From: Bugula neritina
Taxonomy: Eukaryota > Bryozoa > Gymnolaemata > Cheilostomatida > Bugulidae
Reading direction: 5' to 3'
DNA length: 56,000 nt
Assembly (NCBI GenBank): GCA_964035545.1
Contig: OZ037772.1
Location: 7,813,889-7,869,888 of the forward strand
The notes under the pieces were generated by a model. The model did not search any database. It was not told where the DNA came from and worked only from the letters and a program-made list of their open reading frames with translations. Both the position numbers and the translations under genes were made by a program. Positions 24,470 to 35,540 of the stretch are shown here, in pieces (position 1 is the first letter of the stretch; each line of letters starts with the position of its first letter).

Positions 24470-27208
24470 CAGTGAAATCTCTAGTTTTTAGCTATTTTTC
24501 ACAATTTAGCTGCTAATAAACATGGATTTTTAGCCAAAGCTAGTAAAATATCAATAAATCCACACAGTTGGTTTAAGGTCATTACTTTCCAGATTCAGGC
24601 ACTGCTTTATGTTATATATAAACGGTTTCCAGGGGATAGCTCGAACAGTTTTTGTCTCACATTAACAAATTTTACATGAAAAGATAGCTCTTGCATTCCT
24701 CTTTCATATACTTTTTTAATTTTTCAATAAAAGTTTTTTGAGAAAGTTGTTGCATAATAAGTAAAATTTTACACCCTCCATGTTCCACTGCTGTAGCACA
24801 GGGGATTCATTTTATAAAGTATAAAAGTTAAACTTGACATTCCTTGATATGTTTTCTCTAATATACTTTCTTTGTTTTTTAAAATTCTGTTTATGCTCTT
24901 CACAATTTGGTAAAAACATACACCGTTTTGCAAGTTTCACTGCAATTTTCTAAATTCTTCATATGGTGGTTCTAGCTACGCTCCTGTGACTAATTATAAC
25001 ATTCCTAGTACGTTTGCCGCTCTGCGCTATCACAATAACATATAGTACCCTCTCGCACAAATTGGCAGTCTATTGGATTTCTGCCAATATAATGTTCCCT
25101 GTTTTACATTAGCACTTAGCTGAATCATCTCACTATGTTACAATAATATATTGAAAATGCCTCAGCACAACATAATTCTTTGTTTGTTTGGCAGAGTTAA
25201 TTTCAGCTAAATCACTTCACTTTGCAGTCTTGTCAGTAAAGGTCTGTCTATAGAGCAGCAGGTGTACTTTCAGTTTCTCTAATTCACATATGATTATTTT
25301 AAGTACATTGTATTCTATAAGATCAATTTAAGGTTTAGTCCAGTGTTCAGTATCTAATTATTATGCTTGTATGTTGTCTTACTGTTGAACAAAAGTTAAA
25401 AAAAACTTTACAATTATAGCCATATTTATTATACATGCGTAGGATTTGCATAAGTTGACAAAAAAAATTGCGACAAAACAGGGTTGAACCATAACCAACT
25501 AACTCCTCGCTGACGCCTCTAACCTCTAGACCACGCAGTCATCGTTAATAAAACGCGCACTATATGAGTAACTATCATTACATAAATATTTCGCGCAGAG
25601 TTTGCAGATGTGCTCTAAAATGAAACTTAAACTGTATGGTATTACATAAGTATTTGTATGCGAGAGATAAATGGACATTACTGAGTTTCTGGAAAACAAC
25701 ATACTTGAAGTTAACTTTGACAATGGTGTGTTATTTTCATCATACACTAGCACAGATAGGGCCTATAGCATAAATCTCTAATCATATGAATCTTTATGAA
25801 GCCCACAGCTCATGTAAGGGTGGCAAATGTAATTTGAAACTAAAAATTGTGTTGCTGCATTGTGTCTAAGGTATATTAGAGAGCAGAATTTGGTTTTACT
25901 AGCCTACCCCAACGGCATTCTACAATGCAGCTTATATGCTGGCAGTTGTAATAAGTACTGTCAATAGCAAGGTTACTATCACTGCTAGCTCTGTGCAGTA
26001 TGTAACCTCTTGAATAATTGCGCCAATTTTAAACTCTTGGAAGTTGGCCAAGTTATCATATCGCAGCCAGCCACCGGAGACAAAGCATCAGAGCTATTCA
26101 TATAATATTATACTGATGCACTTGGTAGCAGAGTGGCTAATCTAATATAGTTCATAGTTCAACACCCTTTACTTTGGGAATACAGCCTCTTTTTTTAGGT
26201 TTACCTTACAAAGCATGAACATATCTAAACTGATATTCTGATAATTTAGAGGTACATTTTGAAAACTAGGTTAATTGCACTTGTTTGCACAACAACAATA
26301 ATAAAATAGATATTATGCAGTATAATAAAAACACACATAATACTATATAATATATTATAATGATAATAATATAATATTATAAGTACCATTACTGCATTTT
26401 ATAAATCACATGGTTGCCAGAAAAATGTATCACAAATTTTGTAATTATACATCAAAAATAGAACTATAGCTAGGCAGCGGGTTAGAATAGAGTAAATTTT
26501 TAAAACATGAAATCATGATTTGACTATTGTTTTATTTAGGCCAACCAACCTAGGAATACAAGATTGGGTTTTAGCTGGCAGTTTATAACATTTAGCTTTT
26601 GAGCCAGCAGCACTGGCACTTGTGAAGTATAGGCAAAGTTAGTGAAGCGAGACTAACTAGCACTCAAATACAAGGCATATTGAGACGCAATAACAAGTCA
26701 GGAGCGTATAAATTGAAAAGAATGTGGAAGGGGGACTATGTTTTTCAACAAGCTATAACTTAAACATGAATTGGTTTTTGAAAAAAATAAAAAAGTATAT
26801 TGGAGAACATAAGTTTCTTTATCTTTTCATATTTTTTTTGTTCCTGTGACATTCAACCTGTTCGAGCTATCAGTGGAACATTGTTCATATAGAACATAAA
26901 GCACCTGGCAAAGAGCCAGAAAATGAAAAGTGTGACCTTAAACTAACTGTGCACCAAAAAAATCAAAATTATTTTTAATTTTGCTTGATTTCCCATGTTT
27001 TTTTTTAATGATTCTAATGGAAAAATCGTAACGATCCGCAATCCACATTAGCTATACAAATAGAACGAAACATGGAAATTCTAGCAAAATTAAAAAGAAT
27101 TATGATTATTTAGGTGTATTTATTGATATTTTACTAGTTTGGGGCAAAAATCCATGTTTATTAGCAGCTAAATTACGAAAAATAACTAAAAATCAGAAAT
27201 TTCCAGTG
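24470..27208. mobile_element. Candidate long-TIR transposable element (non-autonomous)
   Basis: The left end (about 24470-24730) and the reverse complement of the right end (about 26830-27208) match over some hundreds of bases with gaps: CAGTGAAATCTCTAG against CACTGGAAATTTCTG at the tips, then TTTAGCTGCTAATAAACATG, GGTCAnnACTTT, GCTTTATGTT, GATAGCTCGAACAG and ATGAAAAGATA in the same order. The interior has no transposase frame. Related end sequence recurs at 30655-30800 and 53940-54112. Family unknown; a nested or composite repeat is possible. Confidence 0.5.
25470..25545 (-). mobile_element. tRNA-like repeat (SINE head)
   Basis: On the minus strand GATGACTGCGTGGTCTAGAG resembles a tRNA 5' half with A box, and GGTTATGGTTCAACCC a B box. 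The acceptor stem does not close, so it is read as a tRNA-derived SINE relic rather than a tRNA gene. Confidence 0.45.
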
Positions 27209-27214
27209 TTTATT
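27209..27214 (-). promoter_or_regulatory. Polyadenylation signal AATAAA of P6
   Basis: AATAAA on the minus strand 37 nt after the P6 stop, directly at the right tip of the candidate long-TIR element. Confidence 0.45.
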
Positions 27215-27250
27215 AATTAAATAAAATGACCCATAATAAATTAACAGTCA

Positions 27251-30200
27251 TCATTTTGTCCTTACAAGTCTAGCATAGACTCCTGTGTCATCATATTTCA
27301 TCTGCCCTCTATTCATGGAGAAGTTTATATAATCTTGATCATTATTTTTAGAAACGTACTGCTGTCTCCCATGAGGCAAAGAGGTAGACTGAATACAAAA
27401 ATAGCTATTTCATTATTTCTATAAAACTTGCAAGATACGTACAGAATGAAAAGACTAAACAAACAGAATGAAATAGTTTAATGGGCTTGGTTAGAATTCA
27501 TGTGTAAAATGAGATTTTTCTTACAAGACTTGCATAAACCCCCGAGTTGTCAGCCGTCATTTGTTTTGAATTTACAGAAAATGTGGTATAATCTTGGTCA
27601 AATCTTTCTTTTTGTTGAGAGGGTGTCTTTGCCTTAAACGATAAACATAAAAATTAGAGTAAAACATTAATGCAAAACAACTAGAATTTAAATAAAACAA
27701 TTAGCATCTCAATACCAAATAGATTCTATTTTTTATCAAACTAGCTTGAACTGCTATAAGTTAGTATACTAAGGCATCATACTGATTATGGATAATTTCT
27801 GGTTGTCAAACTATAGGACAGTTATTACAGACTTAAAATTTCCGTTGCCAATTTGAGTAATTCAAGCGAATTGTAAATATACATATATGTTTTCCTCTAT
27901 AAGATTCTGACAAAGATTCAAATCATTCTTATAATATACGCTTGCAACTTTTTTATTTGCTGTTGAAATGTTTACCAACAAATATCATATATTTATAAAA
28001 GAATACTAAATTCTTTTAAAATTATATAATAAATAATATAACTCTTCTTTTTCGGATAAACTCTTTTTTTCTAAATAATACAAAAACTATATAAATGCAT
28101 TAATTTGATTGCAAGAATATAGCATATAGTGTGTAATGCCCTGACATTAATTTAGCTTATCACTGGCTGCATTAATTAGTGCAAAAAACTAGATTTGAAG
28201 GAATTTTTCAACACGTTATGTAGGATATTAATTGACTTGTTTATTGTTTGCAAAAGTACTTAGCTATTCCTTAATTAGGCCTTTGCTTTGCTTTGTTTTT
28301 CTGAGTTTCCACTAATATAATTTTAATGCATGCGCATGACTCTAAATTTAATCCAGTGTGACAAAATTGAATTTAATGCAGTATTTCTAAGTGAATATAA
28401 CATATTTGCTTAAAAGTTAAAGATTGTAATTTATAATACCGTTTTAGGGTATCTATAATTTAATCTTGTTTTTCTTATTCTATGTGATCATAGACTGACA
28501 AACCTAAACCTATATTGGAGAGCTGAGGTTACTCGGTGACGCCAATGGTGTAATTAGTTAGCGTAGCTGCTAGTAAGCTGCAGATACTGAGTTTGAATCT
28601 CAGTGAGAGCAAAACTCCCAAAAGTTATTATATTACCTTTAAAACCAGTATAATTTGTTTACCTATTATAGTTTGTTTGCTAGAACTTTATTAAATACCT
28701 AATTACTTAATTACTTTTAAAATTTTAAAAAATGCTTACTTTGTTTTTCGGAGAGTTCAAGTTCTTCTGTCTGCTGTGTTCTAAAAAAACAAAATAAATT
28801 AATTATCTAATTTTTTCCAAGATCAGTAATTTTTTTGTATATTTGTTAGTTAAGCTTTCAGCTGGAAAATATATATGAAGTTTGCTGATTGCAGTTAACT
28901 AAAAGTTGTGTGCCGATTTTTAGGTATTTTGCGAACTTTTTCTAAAAAAATTGTGGCACCAATAAATTGACAAAAGAATAAAAACTGTAAAACATATATC
29001 ATTAAATTGTAAAAACTTTGACGGAAAATACAAAACTACAATCAGAAGGTAACACTGTGACTGTGAAAAAGAAAAAAATCATTAGGTTATCTTATTAGTT
29101 CTTCAACTACACAACATGTAATGGTACATTCGGAGTAATCTTTTATCAGTTTAAAAGCTAATACTTGCAGTCGCTTAGAGCATGTTAATGATTGGCATGT
29201 GTTAGCAGCTACTAATATAACTAAAATCATTATAGAAGCAAATCTTACTGCAAAAAAAAATCATTTGAGTTTAGGCTGGTAAAAATAGGCCACAATAAAA
29301 ACCTTTTATTAGTATAAGGAAGCATATAAATTGTTATGATATTGAAAATGTATCCGTATGTGTTTATGTACACTCGTTTTGGTAGTGCCTTAATTGCTAC
29401 ACTACCAATATACTACAATGGAAATATAGAATAAAATTTTAGGTCAGAACGAAGCCTGTATTTTTATTCAGTGGTTCTTAGTGTATAATGAATACCTCAG
29501 TTTCACAATGATTTTACTGCACTGCAACCTTAAAATTATTGAATTCCATTTCGGTGCTTTTTGTGATGCGTTGAAAAACTGAAGTTTAAACTTTCTTTAA
29601 AATTTAATGTGTATATTTCTATATCCGTTAAGCTTATTCATGAAAAAATCTCATTAGATTAAAAAGGGTATGTATGACTATCAAATGGTCATTCTTAGTT
29701 TTATGCAGCTAAACAACTTACTTTGTCGTTCGTCTTTTATTGATGCTCCAGATTCCTGAAAAAATTAGCATTTTACAAAATTCAGTTTAAACAACTTTTT
29801 TTTATTTAGTAGTTATATATAAAAATGACAGCAAGTTACAATGTCAATATTTGTTTTGCTTTAATTAAAGTATTGCTTTTTTTAATTTAAGTATAAGTTT
29901 TATCAATATCGTTCTTTTTAATTTGATAATCGATTATGTAATTGGCAGCTAAATGTAAAATTTTCTTAGTAAAAGTACTAGTATTAGTAGGCCTAAATCA
30001 ATTATTGTATGACAAATTGCGCTTGTAATATACTATTTTTTTAAAGATTGCTATTGCCATTTGTTTTTATAAATGTAACACCGCAGCAGCAGTCAAAATT
30101 GAAACTATTTTGTTAAGAGGCTGCAGCCTGAATTCCTAGAAGTTATAGATCAGTTTCAGAAATAAAAACAGTCACATGTTAGGCCTAAAGTCTAACCATC

Positions 30201-33200
30201 AGTGACTTTAAGTGAAAATTGGATAAGAGTATAAAGTAAATTAAGAAAAATTGTTCAAATGGTCAATAACAACATTATACAAAAACATTCTTTTTTCTAT
30301 AATAATAATTGATTTACTACAAAATTAATTATAAAAATTGTACTTTTTTGGAAAAAATATTTTGGGTTAAAATTAATAAGAACATTTATTACTTTGCAAC
30401 TTCAAATACTCTTTTATAATGATGCAGGCATTTTTTTATATTTTTCATTAAACAATTAATATCTACAACATTGCAATTAAATTAATATAGTAACACTTAC
30501 TGGGGTACCAGCGCGCCACTCGACTGTCGCCATATCAGAGGGTTTCATTCTCTTGCCCATAGCTTGCACTTGTCGCTCTCCTACAGCAAATTTACAATAT
30601 TTCATATCTCAAATTGGTCAGGTTACCTAACTTTAGAAACACTATAATTATATATCTCTAGTTTTTTAGTCTTTTTCACAGTTTAGCTGGGATTGTATAT
30701 AGTTTCTTGAAAAAAACTGATGAAATATTGAGAAAAATGAGTGAAGAATTATTTTTCAATTTTGCCTAATTTCCTGCATATATTTCATCCTAACTTCTTA
30801 ACAAATTTGAGTGTGCGGAGCGTTGCGAACCAGCACACCCGAATTTACTATAAAATTGGAATAAAAGCTTTTAACAATCGAACATTAAAAAAACTGGTGT
30901 TGTTTTTTTTCAATTAATTGCTTCTAGCATGTATAAAAAACACAAAATAAAAAAAAATTAAGCGAAGGAAAAACGTGAGTACAAAAAGAAAAAAACAGAA
31001 GGATAATATTCAATAGCTTGTATTGATTAACTACATGATGCCTTCCCTGCGAGAACATTTAATGGGCGAGGGTTTTTAAAAACCCCATGAGAATTTTCTT
31101 GTTGGCGATAAACAATTATTAATAAATGCTGCTTTTTGTGCCTTACTAATCACCTTTATATTAAATAAAACCACTTACTAGATTTTTGTTAAGCCAGCGC
31201 TCTAACCTCTAGGCCATGGCTACTTTCTAATTAAAAATTCTCAAAATCAGATAAATAATTATGCAATAACAGTTTTTCTGTATCACAAACCTAACGGCTC
31301 TTAAGCTTATACATATTCAGTTGCCTATTACTAGCATTTAAATACAAACAGGTTTCAGTTTTACTACTTACTTTGAATTTTCTTTTGTCTCAGAAGTAAA
31401 AGTATTCCTGCCATCATGACTAACACAATTATAATGCTTGCTGCAATGATTCCATCATTATGGGTTTTATCAGGTGTTTCAGGTACCTCAACGCCGGTAG
31501 TTGTCGTTGCTGCTGCTACAGTGGTTGCTTTCCTAGTGTTAGTATGAACAGTAATAGTGGTAGTTGGTTTTGGAGTGGTTATCATTGATGAATCTGAAAA
31601 CAATAATATAATTTATGAGAATTTTATATTCCAAATATATACTCAAAAGTATAACATACACTAAAGTTCTTGCACAATGTGCGTGTCTGTGTGTTATGCT
31701 TGTGCACCTGAAAAAATTAGCGTAGCTACTTCTTGCCTTACTGTTTTTCATTATTCTGCCTAGCTATGTTTCTTCCTGATAGCAATTATACATGTATACA
31801 AAATTAAAGTTTTCACAGTCAAAATTTTGAAGTGTATTGTAAGTTAATTAATTCCATCTTTTGTTGAAAATTACACAGTTCAAGAACACCATAAAACAAT
31901 TGGTTTATATGAGAATGATGTTCTTTTGTATATACTACAAAAATAAAAGCTACAGCAACAAACTTTTTGTCTGAAAAACATCTTTTTTAACCAAAATTGG
32001 TGTGTAGCGGTAATAGTAAAAGCGATGTTCAGATTAAATAATTTAGACTCACCAGTATACTTCAGTTCATAGATTGTGTAATCACCAAGGATGAAAATTT
32101 TCCATGAATCTTCTAATTTGAAAAGATATCTTGGAGATTTGAATTTGCAAGTAGAAATTGAACCGGATTGGAATTCGACGTCACTTGTTTGAGGAATACA
32201 TATAGTTGAGACAGATGGGCTGGCTAAATCAACCAATCGTAAGACATGGTTCTTGTAATCAGCAAATAGAAATGTCTCGTTGTCCAGAAAGAATAAGCCA
32301 TTTGCCTCTTGTAGTTTTGCACTCCCTAGTGCACCATCGTTGTGTCCAGTACCAGAAATAACGTTCACAGCTGGAGTACTCCAAGTGGAAGATATGCTGA
32401 CAATACTTGTCTTAGTGCTGAAGTACATGAAGTCACCGCTGGGGTCAAAGTTCAGTCCGTAAATTTTCTGTCTTAGATAAAGCACAGTATTAATGTACCA
32501 AGTTAACCCAACTCTCTCAATACACCTGAGAGTTTCCACCACATTCTCATAAAAGTACACTTTCCCTTTCTCTGAAGGTGAGGCAGCCAGTTCAAATGGG
32601 TAGGCAACTTTTGCAAGGCTAAACTCTCCGTCTCTTACAGTTGCGTCATTGCACCCCCCTACTAGCTCGTTCGATATATGATTAGTTCGGTTAACGGTTC
32701 TAATACAGTTATTACCCAGATCGGCAATCCATATATGTCGATTATTGGTAGGGTTTGTAACTATTCCAGTGATATGTCCATACCTTGCATGAAGTTGCTT
32801 ACCTTCTCTGTAACCCTTGACCTTTTTATTTCCAGATACGTAATATATGCTCATAAAGTTACGAGTAGTATAAATACCGTATCCATATACTAACAAATAG
32901 TGTCCTTTGATGTAATCATCTCTTCCTACGTATCGAAAGGAGGGACCGCTCTCCGAAATTTTCGCAAACTGTTTCATTGTCTCGAATTTTTTGCTAAAAT
33001 TAATTACAACCAACTGAGCAAGAATACTAAGCTTGTCTAATTTTTTATACTATATAAAAATATAATTTCTAACAATGCTACCTAATTAACAGCTAATAAA
33101 AAAACTCACACAAGCTTATAGTAGCCATCCCTAAATCGGCTAAGGACTTGTTTAAATAAGGCACAGGAGCAATTATGACTGGATGCTTTTCCTAACATCA

Positions 33201-33755
33201 CCAATGGCCTTTGTTTGGGTTTGAACCCATGACCTTTGTGTTTACTAGTCAAACGCTCTACCCCTAAACCATGGCTGCTCTTTACCTAATTAACAGCTAA
33301 TACTTTCTATACATCATACTACTGTGCACATATGCTGAACGATTTATGTTTGTAGATTTACCTGTTGATTTGGTTTTTGTGAATAACACTTCCATAAGAC
33401 AAATTCCATTGCAGTTTTACCTAAAACATAGTTATTTTATGCTTTATGTCTAATCATTTGCCTAAAGATCAATTTAGAAGATGCTCCTGAGCATGCCCAA
33501 ACATATTTCCTGTTGGAGAGGTTGCGCAACTCGTTGCATCAGTGAGTTACGTTTTGTGTTTCATTGACTGACACAGGATATTATAGGCATACATAACAGT
33601 CATGTGATATGCTATAAATAAGATTTTAGGTGACTAAAAATGTTAGAATAGACATCTTTAAGCTTCAATACAAATATCCTCACAGCAAACTTATATAGGG
33701 CTTTTTGTATACTTACACACACGATGATCACTAGTGTATATTTTCCAAAATACAT
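27251..33755 (-). CDS. P6: propeller receptor with TM helix and doubled tyrosine-motif tail
   Basis: Nine exons: 33717-33755, 33362-33420, 32053-32993, 31372-31593, 30501-30580, 29722-29755, 28740-28780, 27525-27632 (or 27498-27632 if unspliced), 27251-27388. Fully spliced it encodes 553 residues. Signal peptide MYFGKYTLVIIVC; propeller about 34-346; a long Thr-rich stalk (about 347-390); TM helix about 394-414 (GIIAASIIIVLVMMAGILLL); Arg/Lys stop-transfer. Exon 8 carries DYTTFSV and GVYASL. Its end is ambiguous: a GTAAGA donor after the CTT of YASL keeps phase 0 into exon 9, while reading through gives eight more residues and a stop. Exon 9 repeats the module as DYINFSM and GVYARL, then VRTK and TGA. 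Tyr pairs are at about 487/505 and 528/546, both 18 apart. Intron 2 holds a SINE. Likely a signalling receptor; ligand unknown. Confidence 0.8.
28535..28612 (+). mobile_element. tRNA-like repeat in P6 intron
   Basis: AATGGTGTAATTAGTTAGCG (A box like) and GAGTTTGAATCTC (B box like) at tRNA spacing on the plus strand. The ends do not pair as an acceptor stem. Probably a SINE head or tRNA pseudogene. Confidence 0.45.
30655..30800. repeat. Dispersed copy of long-TIR end sequence
   Basis: TCTCTAGTTTTTTAGTCTTTTTCACAG and following bases resemble the left end at 24475-24510, in the P6 intron just left of exon 4. Degenerate. Confidence 0.4.
33099..33283 (-). mobile_element. tRNA-derived SINE with 19-bp target-site duplication
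   Basis: Flanked by perfect direct repeats ACCTAATTAACAGCTAATA at 33080-33098 and 33284-33302. On the minus strand the element starts with a tRNA-like head (GAGCAGCCATGGTTTAGGGG as A box region, GGGTTCAAACCC as B box), followed by a body with AATTGCTCCTGTGCC and a T-rich tail. The duplication shows retrotransposition into intron 2 of P6. It is the reference copy for the other fragments here. Confidence 0.85.
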
Positions 33756-35540
33756 TATAGCTACATTAACTGAAACTGCAACTTATTTAAAAGAAGTGAT
33801 TGCTAATAAATTTCGGGTAGTAATTAAAACATAAAGTTTTCAATCATGAAAATTTCAACTATGTAGAATATTTTCAACTCTAGAAATTAGCACAACGCAA
33901 TATTGTTATTATTTAGTTTCTGTATGTTTCAACTGATAGGATAAGCAGAATATGGAACATAACTTTATTCAGAGCTGTTATTCAAACTATTGAACTTTTT
34001 AGTTAATACTGGTTTTATGAGGTGGGTTTTTTAGATACTCATTTTAGCTTTTGCAAATAACAAAATATTTCAAATTGATTTAAAAATGTTTCATATTTTC
34101 AGAAGTTGAGTTGTATGTTTAGGCGTATGATAGAATGTAGGCTAATTAATTTTCTTCATCTTTTGATACAAAATTTTAATCAAATTTTTTTAAAATGTTT
34201 GTACCAGCCTGTTTGATTATTGATTTTTATATCAATTAACTTAGGCTAACTAGTAATTCAGCAATAGAGTTATCAATTAGCAGTTTTACAAAGAAAATAA
34301 TCGAGCACAGCCTTTGTATATGCATTAACTGATCAAAGTGATAATGTCAAGAAGAAAACAACCTAATAAGAATACTGTTGAAAAATTTAAACAATGAGTG
34401 AAAACAGGTTAGGCCTGGAAAAGAGATATGTCCTATATAGTGATCAACACAGCTAGAAATGTGTTTGAAAAGTTAACTGCATGAAACTAACAGGAGCCAA
34501 AGTTGAAAGGCAGAACAAGAAAGAACATAAAATTTTGATGTAGCAGGCAGCAACTATTTAGCACTAAAAAAACTGGATTTAAACTTCTGACACTTTATTA
34601 TCCTTATCAGACTTTTTCTTTGGGGTTTGGGTCTATTCTGTTGACATATCCAGCTATTGAAACATGACTTCTTTTCACCAATTTCCCTATTTCACATGTA
34701 TAATATGCGTTTACAAAGTCACTGTGCAGTATGGAAAACATCATATAATCCAAAAGCGACCAAATAGTTCCTATTATACAATTAAGTATAGAGTTTCGTC
34801 AGTTTTAAACTAAATTGCGATCTCTTTCATGCTAAGAAAGTGTAAAAATGTGTGTAATAGTAGTTTACCAAACTTCAAACGGGTGTAGAGTAATTAATTT
34901 TAAAAATAATTGTGGTTAGGTTACATGTTCAAATTTCATGGAAAAAAAAATATCAGTATATGTTTACATTATGTTTGCTTTTTGTGTGTAATAAACCTAA
35001 TTCTTCATTAATTTGTGCACTACACTGAGCAGCTTGGAGTTGCATCCAAATCAGTTATACCTATAACACGATTGTATTTCAAAGTTTATTAATTTGATTT
35101 TTTGTTTAGAAGTCATGCTTCCATTGTTGTTCAAATCTGAACCATGGTTTTTACGCCAAAAACGTTTTGCAGTTTTTTAAACATTGCGCAATTAGGCTAA
35201 TGCCTTTCTTAAGGTAGGAAAAAAAGCATTTGCAATAGTTATTTGAGGCCTGGAATTTGTAAATTTATCTGTAATGCAAGGTTATTTAAGCTGCCAGTAG
35301 ACATTTGACACTTATATATTGGGGACATATATTATATTCCAGAAAAGTGCATTTTGGTGAACAATATAAATTCACCTATACACATAGGTAGACGAGATGT
35401 TTAAGCTCAAATGAAATTAAAGTTATAAATATTTTATTTTGTTAGCTCTGTTTCAAAGTTGAGAAAATAAACATTATACAGATCAAATACTGATTTTAGA
35501 ATATGGCTTTCTCAATGATCATCTGTTTAGAATCCTTAGG
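33756..35540. other. Intergenic spacer P6-P7, no gene seen
   Basis: AT-rich DNA holding the upstream region of P6 and the 3' flank of P7 (AATAAA at 35433-35438). No further coding signal found. Confidence 0.6.
35433..35438 (-). promoter_or_regulatory. Polyadenylation signal AATAAA of P7
   Basis: AATAAA on the minus strand about 103 nt after the distal P7 stop at 35541. Confidence 0.45.
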
